Of a stretch of 64,000 nt of DNA, positions 8,327 through 17,420 are shown piece by piece. This DNA is from JACVRM01 sp963755085. Lineage in GTDB: Bacteria > Actinomycetota > Thermoleophilia > Gaiellales > Gaiellaceae. A program made the position numbers and the translations under genes. Within the stretch, counting starts at the first letter, position 1, and every line of letters starts with the position of its first letter. The stretch lies in NCBI GenBank assembly GCA_963755085.1, contig CAVWIN010000020.1, positions 62,001-126,000 of the forward strand. The letters run 5' to 3'. The notes below the pieces were generated by a model. It saw nothing but the letters and a program-made list of their open reading frames with translations. It did not search any database and was not told the DNA's origin.

Positions 8327-9489
8327 CGCCGGCTCGCCTTCCCGATCAGCAGCGTTGACGACGCCGTCGGCCGGCCTTCCGCGTCGAGGTAGGCCTTCCC
8401 GAGGACGTCGGTCGCCGAGCAGCCGTTGCCGGACAGCACGACGTTGCGGACCGAGCGCTGCACCTCGTCGCAGACGTGGTGGGGGACGCCGAGCAGCGCG
8501 ATTACGTTGTTCGCGACGACCGGCCTGTCGTGCTTCGGAACGATCCCGTACATCGAGCTCATGCGGATCGAGCCGCGGTAGCCGTCGATGCGGGTGGCTC
8601 CCGACAGGATCGTGTTGTTCACGATCCAGACGCGGTGCGGGACGCGGATGTAGCCGCGGCTGCCGATCACGATCGCGACGCGCGGGCGGTAGCCCGGGAC
8701 GCGCGGATCGGCCCCAACGAAGATGTTGTTCGCGATACGCACGTCGTCGATGTCGTTCGTGACATAGAGCTGCGCGCCGCCGCGGCGGTAGACGCCGAAG
8801 ACGTTCTGCTCCACGTCCAGCACCTTCCCCGAGAAGAGCTCGACGAGGTCCTGGTGCATGCAACGCCGCCCGCCGGCTTGGCACGGGAGCGCGCGCTCGA
8901 GGCGGTTCCGGAGCAGTGTCAGGCCCCGGCCGTAGCGGCCGTGGACGAAGTCGCAGCCGAGGCAGTCGTGGAAGCGGCTGTCCTCGATCCGCAGCCGGCT
9001 GACGCCGCTCAGCAGGACGCAGTTGGCGAACTCGGGCGAGTCGTCGCCGCAGTGCGCGAACTCGCTATGACTCACGGTGACGTCGCGCGAGCCGGGCAGC
9101 GTCAGGGCGGCCGTGAACGGCGTGCCTGCGGCAGTGATGCGGACACGGTCGAGGATGACATGGGCCGACTCGCGCACCTCGAGCACGGCATTGCCGCCGC
9201 GCGGCGCGACGGTGATCCCGTGGACGGCGACGTTGCTCGCCCGGTCGAGCACCAGCCGGCCGGCGCGCGTGCCGGGCTGCGCGGAAATGTCGAGGAGCGG
9301 CCCGGCGCGCGGCGTGACGACAAGCTCGCTGTACGAGCCGCGCAGGACGGTGATCCGGCCCCCCGAGTGCGCCAACGCGGCGACGGCCGCGGCGAACTCC
9401 GCCCTGGAGGAGACGACCCGGAGCGGGGTGGGCGCCGCCGACGCAGCCGCCGCGAGCGGCAGGAGCGCCAGCGCCGCGAGCCGCCTCAC
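8248..9489 (-). CDS. Secreted right-handed parallel beta-helix protein
   Basis: A 413-residue protein with an N-terminal signal peptide (basic RR then LAALALLPLAAAASA, cleavage about residue 21). It then shows repeating short beta-strand units such as VILDRVRIT, LRIEDSRFHDC and VWIVNNTIL, the pattern of pectate-lyase or chondroitinase-B-like solenoids. It ends with the common DVGAFEY tail. It probably binds or cleaves a polysaccharide outside the cell; no catalytic residues can be assigned. The GTG start overlaps the HAD gene stop (GTGA). Confidence 0.75.
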   Translation of the reverse strand: MRRLAALALLPLAAAASAAPTPLRVVSSRAEFAAAVAALAHSGGRITVLRGSYSELVVTPRAGPLLDISAQPGTRAGRLVLDRASNVAVHGITVAPRGGNAVLEVRESAHVILDRVRITAAGTPFTAALTLPGSRDVTVSHSEFAHCGDDSPEFANCVLLSGVSRLRIEDSRFHDCLGCDFVHGRYGRGLTLLRNRLERALPCQAGGRRCMHQDLVELFSGKVLDVEQNVFGVYRRGGAQLYVTNDIDDVRIANNIFVGADPRVPGYRPRVAIVIGSRGYIRVPHRVWIVNNTILSGATRIDGYRGSIRMSSMYGIVPKHDRPVVANNVIALLGVPHHVCDEVQRSVRNVVLSGNGCSATDVLGKAYLDAEGRPTASSTLLIGKASRRYAPRVDFTGRRRDRAPDVGAFEYRP

Positions 9490-10130
9490 CGCGGAAGCGC
9501 GGCCTCGACGACCGTCGCGGTCAGCTCGTCGACGAGATGCGGCTCGAGATCGGCACGGTGCTCGGGCTTGCGCGCAACCGCGACGACGGTCATGCCGGCC
9601 GCGACGGCTGACGCCACGCCGGGTGGGCTGTCCTCGACGGCGACGCAGTCGGACGGGGCGACCCCGAGCCGCTCCGCGGCGGCCAGGAACAGGTCCGGGG
9701 CCGGCTTGCCGTGCGCGACCTCGTCGCCGGCGACGGTGACGTCGAAGAGGCCGTCGAGATCGGCAGCACGCAGCGTCGCGTCCAGGCGTGCGCGCGGGCT
9801 CGACGAGGCAACCGCGACCGGCATGCCGCGCTCGTGCAGCTCCCGCGCCGTGCCGATCGCGTCGTCGAACGGCGTCAGCTCCGCCTCGAGCAGCACGAAC
9901 AGCCGCCCGGAGAAGCCCTCCCAGGCGCCGGCGGAGTCCGGCAAGCCCGGCACCACGCCGGCGAAATGCCCGTGGATCTCGGGCCAGCCGCGCCCGCGCG
10001 TCAGCTCGATGTCCTCCGGCCTGAGGTCGTAGCCGTAGCCGGCGAGCACGTCGCGCCAGGCGCGCCAGGCGAGCGGCTCGGAGTCGACGAGCGTGCCGTC
10101 GCAGTCGAAGATCACCGCGGCGGGCGGCAT
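9486..10130 (-). CDS. HAD-superfamily hydrolase (beta-phosphoglucomutase-like)
   Basis: A 214-residue HAD phosphatase with all core motifs: the nucleophile Asp in FDCDGTLVDSE (residues 8-18), Ser/Thr in VASSS, Lys in HGKPAPD and the acidic EDSPPGV. A helical cap lies between motifs 1 and 2, as in beta-phosphoglucomutases and sugar phosphatases. It would dephosphorylate or isomerise a sugar phosphate in the cytoplasm. Starts on both sides overlap neighbouring stops, so it belongs to the transporter operon. Confidence 0.85.
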   Translation of the reverse strand: MPPAAVIFDCDGTLVDSEPLAWRAWRDVLAGYGYDLRPEDIELTRGRGWPEIHGHFAGVVPGLPDSAGAWEGFSGRLFVLLEAELTPFDDAIGTARELHERGMPVAVASSSPRARLDATLRAADLDGLFDVTVAGDEVAHGKPAPDLFLAAAERLGVAPSDCVAVEDSPPGVASAVAAGMTVVAVARKPEHRADLEPHLVDELTATVVEAALPR

Positions 10131-10762
10131 CAGTCGCGCGCGAACTCGCGCACGTCCGCGTCGAAGCCGGCGACGATCTCCTCGGAGAGCGACGGCCGCG
10201 TCTCGGCGATGCAGGCGAGGAAGTCCTCGGTGCGCGCCCGGTGGCCCGCCCCGCCGAAGTGCTCCCGCTCGAACGCCCGCTGCGCCGCCTTGCGAGCCGC
10301 GAATTCGATGTCCGCGGGCGTGAACAGCTCGCTCGCGGCGACGAGGGCGGCGATGTCGACGTCCTCGTCGGTGATCTCGTCGACGTAGCGCGTCCAGATC
10401 GCCTCGCGCGCGTCGGCGTCCGGCGGGCCGACCGGCAGGATGCCGCGCGCTCCGAGGCGGTCGCGGAGCCCGCCGTCGCCGACGACCGTGCGCGCCCCGT
10501 GGTGCGCAAGGGCCTTCTCGAGCGCGTCGAGGAGCAGTTCGGCGATCTCGCCGTCGGCGGCCGTGACCCTGACTATGCGCCCCTCGGTGCCCTCGAGCGC
10601 CCCGAGCGCGATGCCGCCGAGGGTGCCGTCGACGTCGGCGACGAGCGCGACCCCGTTCGCGGACGAGATGACCTGCAGCGCGTCGTCGACGTCGACCTGG
10701 CCGTCCCAGAGTGCAAGGACCCGCCCGAGGTCGGCCTGGTCGTAGGGACGGATGGTCGCCAT
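10130..10762 (-). CDS. GNAT-like domain fused to an orphan AAA+ lid domain
   Basis: The first 110 residues look like a divergent GNAT acetyltransferase (MATIRPYDQADLGRVLALWD start, VADVDGTLGGIA strand pair). Residues 130-209 look like the C-terminal lid of Cdc48/VCP-type AAA+ ATPases: DVDIAALVAASE, FTPADIEFAARKAA, then TEDFLACIAETRPSLSEE and VREFARD. No Walker A or B motif is present, so it cannot be an ATPase alone. It could dock onto an AAA+ partner or be a decayed fusion. It sits between a kinase/dehydrogenase block and the HAD gene. Confidence 0.6.
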   Translation of the reverse strand: MATIRPYDQADLGRVLALWDGQVDVDDALQVISSANGVALVADVDGTLGGIALGALEGTEGRIVRVTAADGEIAELLLDALEKALAHHGARTVVGDGGLRDRLGARGILPVGPPDADAREAIWTRYVDEITDEDVDIAALVAASELFTPADIEFAARKAAQRAFEREHFGGAGHRARTEDFLACIAETRPSLSEEIVAGFDADVREFARD

Positions 10763-10783
10763 CGGAGGATGGTGCCGGAACGC

Positions 10784-11777
10784 TCAGCTCGGGTCGAGCA
10801 CGAACTTGATCCCGGCCCCGGACCTCGTGGCCGCGAAGGCCTCCTGCCAGCGCTCCAGCGGCACCACGGCGGATAGGAGCGGCGCGAGGTCGACCGCTCG
10901 GTGCTCGAGCAGGTCGAGCGCCAGCCGGAAGGAGGACGGGGTGCTCGCGAACCCGGACGTGACCGTCAGCTCGTGGAAGCAGACGAGGTCGAACGGGATC
11001 GTCACCGGCTTGCCGGCGAGCCCGATCGCGACGTAGCGGCCGCCGCGCCGCGCCGACTCGAGGCAGAAGCGCCATCCCGGACTGATGGCCGGAGCACTCG
11101 ACGACGACGTCGGCCTCGCGTGGGCCGTCCTCGGTCGTGCTCGTCTCGAAGCCGAGCCGGCGCGCGGCCTCGAGCCGGGCCTCGTCTACCGGCGTGCCGC
11201 GCACGTGCACCACGCCGCCGGTGGCGCGCGCGACCTGTGCCGCGAGCAGGCCGACAGTGCCCGGCCCGGTGACGAGGACATCGTCGCCTCCGCGAATCTT
11301 GCTCTGCTCGAGCAGCGAGTGGCACACGCACGCGAGCGGCTCGGTCATCGCGGCGACGTGGGCGTCGAGCCAGTCGGGGATGCGGTGCAGGTTCGCCGCC
11401 GGGACGACAAGGCGCGGCGCGAAGGCGCCGTCGACGTGCGTTCCGATCGAGCGGCGCTCGGGGCAGAGGTTCGTGCGGCCCGCCAGGCAGAAGGCGCAGT
11501 GCCCGCAGGTCGAGTAGTAGGTCTCGCTCACGACGCGCGCGCCGATCCAGCCGCTGTCGACGCCCTCCCCGACCTCGCTGACCTCGCCGCAGACCTCGTG
11601 GCCGACGGTCACCGGGACGACTGTGGCGTACTCGCCCGCCTCGATGTGGAGGTCGGTGCCGCAGATGCCGGCGCCGAGGACGCGCAGGGCGACGTGGCCC
11701 GATGGGGGCGGTGCCTGAGGCCGCTCGGTCAGCTCCATGTGCCCGGGGCCGGGCGCGGTCTTGGTCAGGCCGCGCAC
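10784..11777 (-). pseudogene. Zinc-dependent alcohol/threonine dehydrogenase, frameshifted
   Basis: Medium-chain dehydrogenase broken by one base. The first frame (11777 to about 11075) has the catalytic zinc site (AGICGTDLH, GHEVCGEV), the structural zinc loop (CGHCAFC...C) and the GPGTVG nucleotide fold. After CSGHQSG the frame shifts, and the family sequence resumes (ESARRGGRYVAIGLAGKP, then FDLVCFHELTVTSG) to the stop at 10784. The intact protein would be about 330 residues. The GTG start overlaps the IolC stop. Sequence error is as likely as true inactivation. Confidence 0.75.
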
Positions 11778-12697
11778 AGGGCCTCGACCTCCTCTGCGGT
11801 GGGCATGTCGTCGGAGCAGCCGAGCCTGCCCGCGACCAGGGCCCCGGCGGCGTTCGCGAAGCGCAGCGTGCGCTCGAGCGGCCACTCCGAGAGCAAGCCG
11901 TGGCACAGCGCGCCGCCGAACGCGTCGCCGGCGCCGAGCCCGTTGACGACCTCGACGTCGAAGGCCGGCACGACGACGGACTCTTCACGCGTAGCGCCGA
12001 GGACGCCGTCGCCGCCGAGCTTCACGATCGCGAGGTCGAGGCCCAGGTCGAGCAGCGCCACGGCGGCATCGGCCGGCTCGAGCTCCTCCCCGAGCGCGAC
12101 CGCGACCTCCTCGGTGTTGCCGACCGCCACGGTCGCGTGCGCGAGCGCCTCGCGGTTCCAGTGCCCGGCCTGTTCGGCGGACGTCCAGAACATCGCGCGG
12201 TAGTCCAGGTCATGCACGGTGAAGCGCCGACGGCCGCGCGCCTGGAGCGCTGCCCGCGTGCGCGACCGGCTCGGCTGCTGCGACAGGCCGGTGCCGGTTG
12301 TCCAGAGCAGCGGCACCGCGGCCGCCTCCGCCTCGTCCAGCTCGAGCTCGAGGTCGGGCGCCTTCGGCTCGCGGTAGAAGAGCAGCGGAAAGTGGTCGGG
12401 CGGGAAGATCTCGCAGAACGCGAGCGGCGTGCGCAGCGTCGGGTGCGTGCCCACCCGCGACGCGTCGACGCCGAACCCGGCGAGCGCCTGCCGCACGTAG
12501 TCGCCGAACGGGTCGTCACCGACGCGCGTCACCACGGCGCTCCGCCGTCCGAGCCGCGCGGCCGCTACGGCGACGTTCGTCGGGCTGCCGCCGAGCATCT
12601 TCCGGAACGTGCGCACCTCGGCGAGCGGCACGCCGACCTGCTCGGGATAGAGGTCGACCGACACGCGGCCGACGGTCAGGACCTCCGGAAGGCTCAC
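11765..12697 (-). CDS. iolC: 5-dehydro-2-deoxygluconokinase-like PfkB sugar kinase
   Basis: A 310-residue PfkB kinase that reads like actinobacterial IolC along its length: GRVSVDLYPEQ, LGGSPTNVAVAAARLGR, FCEIFPPDHFPLLFYR, KAPDLELE, DLDYRAMFW and the catalytic base Asp258 in GAGDAF. IolC phosphorylates 2-deoxy-5-keto-gluconate in myo-inositol breakdown. Other iol genes (iolB, iolD, iolJ) are not seen nearby, so a related keto-deoxy sugar acid is possible. The GTG start overlaps the upstream permease stop (GTGA). Confidence 0.85.
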   Translation of the reverse strand: MSLPEVLTVGRVSVDLYPEQVGVPLAEVRTFRKMLGGSPTNVAVAAARLGRRSAVVTRVGDDPFGDYVRQALAGFGVDASRVGTHPTLRTPLAFCEIFPPDHFPLLFYREPKAPDLELELDEAEAAAVPLLWTTGTGLSQQPSRSRTRAALQARGRRRFTVHDLDYRAMFWTSAEQAGHWNREALAHATVAVGNTEEVAVALGEELEPADAAVALLDLGLDLAIVKLGGDGVLGATREESVVVPAFDVEVVNGLGAGDAFGGALCHGLLSEWPLERTLRFANAAGALVAGRLGCSDDMPTAEEVEALCAA

Positions 12698-13680
12698 TCC
12701 GAGGTCGCGATGCGGGCGTACAGCGCCGCGAGCGCCAGCACGATCAGGCCGTAGATGATCTGCCGGGTCGCCTGCGACTGGTTCAGGATCGTGAGGAGCG
12801 AGTCGAGCACCGTGAGGATGAGCGCGCCGAGGATCGTCCCGGCGTAGCCACCGAGGCCGCCGAAGATCGACGTGCCGCCGATCACGACCGCGGCCACCGA
12901 CGGGAGCAGGAACGGGCCGCCGATGCCGAGGTCGGCCGCATTGTTGAAGCCGACGAGCAGGACGCCGGCCAGCGCCGAGAGCACCCCGCTGGCTGCGTAG
13001 ACGAAGAGCAGCACCTGCCAGACGCGCACGCCCGCGAGCCGGCACGCCTCGGGGTTGTCGCCGACGGCGTAGATCATCCGGCCGACCCCGCTGTAGCGCA
13101 GGCCGAGGATGATCAGCGCGGCGATCGGCGCCCAGATCAGCAGGTCATACGGGATATAGGTCAGGAAGCGCGCCGAGCCGATCGTGACCACGAAGTGCGG
13201 GACGAGCGAGATGAAGTTCTGGACGTAGACGGCCAGCGCGCCGAGCGTGATCGTCGACACGCCGAGCGTCATGATCAGCGGGTTCACGCGGAAGACCGCG
13301 ACCCCGATCCCGTTGACGAGGCCGATTCCGAGCCCGAGGCCAAGGGCGACCACAATCGCAGTCGCCGCGCCCCGGTTCCCGAAGTTCGAGATCATGAACG
13401 CGCTCGCCGTCGCAGTCGTCGCGACGGAGAGGTCGACGCCCCCGGTCAGCATCACCAGCGTCTGTCCAGCTGCGATGAGACCGAGGACGGCTGCGTACAG
13501 GAACGTCGTCGAGACCCCCTCGAGCGTCAGGAACGCCTGCCCCGACTGGGCCCGGTTGACGATGTCGGTCGCGACGTACAGCGCGATGAAGACGACCGTC
13601 AGCGTGATCACCGGGTTGTCCGCGAGCAGCCGGCGGATGTTCACCTCGCGGCGCTGCGGCTCAGCGGGCACCGTGGTCAT
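12694..13680 (-). CDS. Ribose-type ABC transporter permease (second)
   Basis: A 328-residue inner-membrane permease of the RbsC/BPD_transp_2 family, with about eight to ten hydrophobic segments. Conserved family stretches include LTGGVDLSVA near residue 84 and VVIGGTSIFGGLGGYAGTILGAL near the end, with the YAVGDNPEACRLAGV loop that contacts the ATPase. It forms the membrane channel with the preceding permease. Its ATG overlaps the stop of the first permease by four bases. Confidence 0.9.
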   Translation of the reverse strand: MTTVPAEPQRREVNIRRLLADNPVITLTVVFIALYVATDIVNRAQSGQAFLTLEGVSTTFLYAAVLGLIAAGQTLVMLTGGVDLSVATTATASAFMISNFGNRGAATAIVVALGLGLGIGLVNGIGVAVFRVNPLIMTLGVSTITLGALAVYVQNFISLVPHFVVTIGSARFLTYIPYDLLIWAPIAALIILGLRYSGVGRMIYAVGDNPEACRLAGVRVWQVLLFVYAASGVLSALAGVLLVGFNNAADLGIGGPFLLPSVAAVVIGGTSIFGGLGGYAGTILGALILTVLDSLLTILNQSQATRQIIYGLIVLALAALYARIATSE

Positions 13681-14684
13681 CTGCCTTTGCCCTTCTGGCG
13701 GATCGCGAGCCCGCCGATCATGACGACGATCACGATCAGCGTCCCCTGGATCACCTGCGCCCAGTTCTGGTCGACGCCCTTGAGGATGAGGATCGTCTTG
13801 ACGAGCGTGAGGATGAACGCGGCGACGATCGGCCCGATCAGGCCGCCGACCCCGCCGAGCAGGGAGACGCCGCCGAGCACGACGGCGGCCACGCTGTTCA
13901 GCGTGTAGATGTCGCCGGAATGCGGGTCGCCCTGACCCGACGCCGCCGCGAGCGCCAGGCCCCCGAGCGCCGCGAAGATGCCGGAGAACATGTAGGCGCT
14001 GATCCGTGTGGCGGTGACGTTGATCCCGCTGAGGTAGGCCGCGGCACGGTTCGAGCCGATCGCGTAGAGCGCGAGGCCGGGCCGAAGGCGGCGGAACGAC
14101 ACCCAGAAGATCAGGTAGGCGGCGAGCAGGAAGAGAAGCGCCTTCGGCAGCCACTTCGTGCCGACGGTGTCGACGGTGATCATCGTCTGGTACTCGAGCG
14201 GCGTGCCGCCGCCCGGCACCTCGAGCACCGCGAGCGCGACGCCCGCCCAGACGAAGAGCATCGCGAGGGTCACGATGATGTCGGCGACCTTCGTGACGTG
14301 GATGATCAGCCCGGTCAACGAGCCCGCGAGCGCCCCGAAGAGGATCAGCGCGACGGAGAACAGCGCCGCCTCGCGGAAGCTCATGTGCACCATCTCCTTG
14401 GCGGCAAGGACGTTCACGAGGCTCATGAGCGAGCCGATCGAGAGGTCGATTCCGCCCGAGATGATCACGATCGCCTGGCCCATGGCGGCGAAGGCGAAGG
14501 GCAGCGCGTCGATGGCGAGCGACTGGACGTCGAACGGCCCCCATGGCAGCGTCGTCGCCGAGCGCCAGTAGAAGACGAGCGGGATCAGCAGGAGAATGAC
14601 GCCGAGCGTCCAGCCGTGCCGGCGCAGGAAGCGGCGGAAGTCGAAGCGGCGCTCGACACGGACGTCTGCGGTCGTCGTGCTCAT
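13677..14684 (-). CDS. Ribose-type ABC transporter permease (first)
   Basis: A 335-residue RbsC-family permease with multiple membrane spans and the family motifs ISGGIDLSIGSLMSLVN, YAIGSNRAAAYLSGI and VLGGVSLLGGVGG. The existence of two non-identical permease genes suggests a heterodimeric channel, as in AI-2 or some inositol importers. The ATG overlaps the ATPase stop (ATGA), making the transporter genes one translational unit. Confidence 0.9.
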   Translation of the reverse strand: MSTTTADVRVERRFDFRRFLRRHGWTLGVILLLIPLVFYWRSATTLPWGPFDVQSLAIDALPFAFAAMGQAIVIISGGIDLSIGSLMSLVNVLAAKEMVHMSFREAALFSVALILFGALAGSLTGLIIHVTKVADIIVTLAMLFVWAGVALAVLEVPGGGTPLEYQTMITVDTVGTKWLPKALLFLLAAYLIFWVSFRRLRPGLALYAIGSNRAAAYLSGINVTATRISAYMFSGIFAALGGLALAAASGQGDPHSGDIYTLNSVAAVVLGGVSLLGGVGGLIGPIVAAFILTLVKTILILKGVDQNWAQVIQGTLIVIVVMIGGLAIRQKGKGR

Positions 14685-16213
14685 GCCGGCTGCTCCTCGG
14701 TCGGCTGCGACGCGGGCCGGTCGGGGCCCTCGCCCGTGGCCAGGCCGTGCATCGCATACAGCAGCGAGGCCTCGTCGGCCGCCGCGCCCGTCAGCTCGCC
14801 GGTCACCCGCCCGCCGAAGAGGGTGACGACCCGGTCGCAGATGAGCGGAAACTCGGCCAGCTCGCTCGAGAAGAAGAGGATCGCGGCCCCGTTGTCGGCC
14901 AGCCGGCGCAACAGGCCGTACACCTGGCGTTTCGTGCCCACGTCGATGCCGCGCGTGGGGTCGAAGCAGAGCAGCGCGCTGAAGCCGGAGGCCAGCCAAC
15001 GGGCGATCGTGACCTTCTGCTGGTTGCCGCCCGAGAGCCGCCGGACCTGGCGCTGCGCGCGAATGTCAATCTGAAGCTCGTCGATCGCGGTGCGGACGCG
15101 CCGACGCTCGGCGCGCATGTTGATCGGGCCCCAGCGCCCGACGCGGTTGTAGCGCGGGGCGGCGACGTTCTCGGCGACGGAGCGTTGCGGCAGGAGCGCC
15201 TGCAGGCGGTCGGCGGGAACGAGCACGAGACCGGCGCGGATCGCGTCGTACGGATGGCGCGCGCGCAGGCGTGCACCCTTGACGACGATCTCGCCGCCGT
15301 CCGGCGAGCGCTGTCCGGACAGGGCGGCGAAGAGGTCGTCCTGACCTTGCCCCTCCAGCGCGGCAATGCCGAGGATCTCGCCCGCCCGGAGCGTGAAACA
15401 GACGTCGTGGAGCTGGTCGATCGCGAGGTCGCGAACCTCGACCACGACCGCACCGTCGTCGTGCGCCGGTGGGGGCGCGGCTGCTGACTCGTCGAGGCGG
15501 ACGGCCGCGCCCTCGGCCTTCGCCGCCTCCGGGCCCAGCATGTACTCGACGATCCGCTCCTCGCCGCCCTCCTGCGGGACGAGCGTGCCGACATCGGTGC
15601 CGTCACGGAGCACCGTGGCCCGGTCGCACAGCGCGATCACCTCGGCGAGGCGGTGCGTGATCAGGAGCACGGAGTGGCCCTGGTCGCGCCAGTCCCGGAT
15701 GATCGAGTAGACCCGCTCGCTGAGATCGGACGGCAGCGCGGCGGTGATCTCGTCCAGCAGCAGCACGCGCGGGTTGCGCGACAGTGCGCGGGCCAGGTCG
15801 AGCATGCGCTGCAGGGGCAGCGGCACGTCGCCCGCACGGTCTGCGAAGTCGATGTCCAGCTCCATGGCGCGGAGCCGCTCGCGCACGGCGTCGGCGGACG
15901 CCCGCGTCAGCCGGAGGTTCTGCTGGACGGTGAGGTCCGGCAGCAGCGCGGGATCCTGGAACACCGGCGCGAGGCCGACCTGGACCGCGCGGGCGGGCGA
16001 CGTGATCTTCGGCTGCTCGCCGCCGACGGCGATCGTCCCGCTGTCGGCCCGGATGACGCCGGTGAGGGCCTTGACGAGGGTGCTCTTGCCCGCGCCGTTC
16101 GCGCCCAGCAGCGCGTGGATCTCGCCGGGAGCGACGGTGAGGCTCGCGTCGCGGAGCGCGACCACGGGGCCGTAGCGCTTCTCGATGCCCCGCGCCTCGA
16201 GCAGCGCTGTCAT
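14681..16213 (-). CDS. Sugar ABC transporter ATPase, two-domain RbsA type
   Basis: A 510-residue tandem ATPase. The first half has Walker A GANGAGKST near residue 37, Walker B VLLLDEITAAL and a degenerate signature (PLPLQRMLDLARAL). The second half lacks a proper Walker A, as in RbsA and MglA, but keeps the signature RRLSGGNQQK and the DPTRGIDVGTK segment. It powers sugar import with the two permeases and the binding protein. It follows a strong stem-loop downstream of the binding-protein gene. Confidence 0.92.
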   Translation of the reverse strand: MTALLEARGIEKRYGPVVALRDASLTVAPGEIHALLGANGAGKSTLVKALTGVIRADSGTIAVGGEQPKITSPARAVQVGLAPVFQDPALLPDLTVQQNLRLTRASADAVRERLRAMELDIDFADRAGDVPLPLQRMLDLARALSRNPRVLLLDEITAALPSDLSERVYSIIRDWRDQGHSVLLITHRLAEVIALCDRATVLRDGTDVGTLVPQEGGEERIVEYMLGPEAAKAEGAAVRLDESAAAPPPAHDDGAVVVEVRDLAIDQLHDVCFTLRAGEILGIAALEGQGQDDLFAALSGQRSPDGGEIVVKGARLRARHPYDAIRAGLVLVPADRLQALLPQRSVAENVAAPRYNRVGRWGPINMRAERRRVRTAIDELQIDIRAQRQVRRLSGGNQQKVTIARWLASGFSALLCFDPTRGIDVGTKRQVYGLLRRLADNGAAILFFSSELAEFPLICDRVVTLFGGRVTGELTGAAADEASLLYAMHGLATGEGPDRPASQPTEEQPA

Positions 16214-16254
16214 CGCGGGGCCGCACTCCTCCCGGCGGGTGCGGCCGGAGAGAC

Positions 16255-16282
16255 GGAGGGAGCGCCCGCAGGCGCTCCCTCC
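16255..16282 (-). terminator. Intercistronic stem-loop between binding protein and ATPase genes
   Basis: A perfect 12-base-pair stem (16255-16266 with 16271-16282) closed by the four-base loop CGCA, with no U-run. In ABC importer operons such a hairpin often lets the binding-protein mRNA accumulate over the rest by partial termination or 3'-end protection. Here it sits in the 87-base gap, the only sizeable gap in the transporter block. Confidence 0.7.
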
Positions 16283-16300
16283 ATGCTCAGGTGGATCGGC

Positions 16301-17362
16301 CTACTTGCAAGCAAACAGCTGCTTGGTGGTGTAGGTCGTCCAGGGCTTGATCTGCAGCCGCGCGCTATACGTCGGCGGGCGGCTCGGCGAGTAGTTCGCC
16401 GCGATGTCCTTCTTGCCGGCAGCGGTCCCGTTGTCCCAGAGCTGCGGCGTGAGCTTGACCCACTTCGGCACCGACTTGCCCTGGAGCAGCTTCAGCGCGA
16501 TCGCGGCACCCACGCCGCCGATCGTCGCCGGGTTGGTGACGGCGGCGCCGCGGAGGCCCTTGACCGTCATGAGCTGCTTCAGGAACTGGTTGTTGTCGGC
16601 CCCGACGATCGGGACGTACGGCTTTCCGGCGGTCTTGAACGCGTTCACGACCGTGTAGTCGATCCCGGAGGTCCACACGCCGTCGACCTTCACACCCGAG
16701 TTGAGGATGTCGAGCATCTGCTTCCCGCCCGGTGCGAACGACCAGTTGGTGAACGTCTGCTTGACGACCTTGATGCCGGGGTACTTGGCCAGGGCCTGCA
16801 TGAAGCCCTTGTGCCGGTCGGTGTCGGCCGGGACGCCGGCGATGCCGCGCATCTCGACAACGTTGCCCTTGCCGTGCAGCTGCTTGAACAGCCACGCGGC
16901 GCCGAGGCGGCCGTAGGCGACCTGGTCGTTCGTCGCGTTGTACGCCTGCGGTGCGGTCACCTTCTGGTCGACCGAGACGACCTTGATGCCGCGTGCGGCG
17001 GCCTGGGCGATCGCGCCGTTGAGCGCGGTGCCGCTCGACGGGTTGATGACGATCGCGTTCGCACCCGCCGAGATCAGGTTGCGGATGTCGGCGTTCTGCT
17101 CGGCTGCGCCGCCGTTGCGGTTCGCGACCACGACCTGCTTGACCATGCCGCTGGCGGTCGCCTGCGCCTTGACCGCGCAGATCATCTCGTCACGCCAGCC
17201 GTTCCCGACAAGCGTGTTCGACACGCCCAGGATGTACTGGCCTGCCTGCGGCTTCGCCGACGCCGACGTGGCTGCAAAGGCCGCGACGGTGACGACGAAT
17301 ACGGCGAGCAGCGCTACGAGCCCCATGCGGCGTCCGCCGCGGGTCCCGGTTTGCATCCTCAT
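16301..17362 (-). CDS. Periplasmic-type sugar-binding protein of the ABC importer
   Basis: A 353-residue Peripla_BP_4 (ribose/galactose-type) binding protein. A signal peptide is clear (basic start, then LVALLAVFVVTVAAFAATSASA). The mature protein has the family core GVSNTLVGNGWRDEM, NADIRNLISAGANAIVINP and VSVDQKV. No lipobox cysteine is seen, so it is secreted rather than lipid-anchored. I chose the ATG at 17362, behind AGGAGGAGGG at 17365-17374; a second ATG lies two codons on. It captures the substrate for the downstream importer. Confidence 0.9.
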   Translation of the reverse strand: MRMQTGTRGGRRMGLVALLAVFVVTVAAFAATSASAKPQAGQYILGVSNTLVGNGWRDEMICAVKAQATASGMVKQVVVANRNGGAAEQNADIRNLISAGANAIVINPSSGTALNGAIAQAAARGIKVVSVDQKVTAPQAYNATNDQVAYGRLGAAWLFKQLHGKGNVVEMRGIAGVPADTDRHKGFMQALAKYPGIKVVKQTFTNWSFAPGGKQMLDILNSGVKVDGVWTSGIDYTVVNAFKTAGKPYVPIVGADNNQFLKQLMTVKGLRGAAVTNPATIGGVGAAIALKLLQGKSVPKWVKLTPQLWDNGTAAGKKDIAANYSPSRPPTYSARLQIKPWTTYTTKQLFACK

Positions 17363-17420
17363 AACCCTCCTCCTCGTTGACTTCCGGAACATGTGCGCTC
17401 CGGAACGAATCTGCGGGAGC

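Noticed and set aside
8476..10032. Long plus-strand open frame opposite the beta-helix and HAD genes
   Set aside because: It is low in complexity and rich in Arg, Ala and Asp, has no recognisable domain, and mirrors clear genes on the other strand; a product of high GC.
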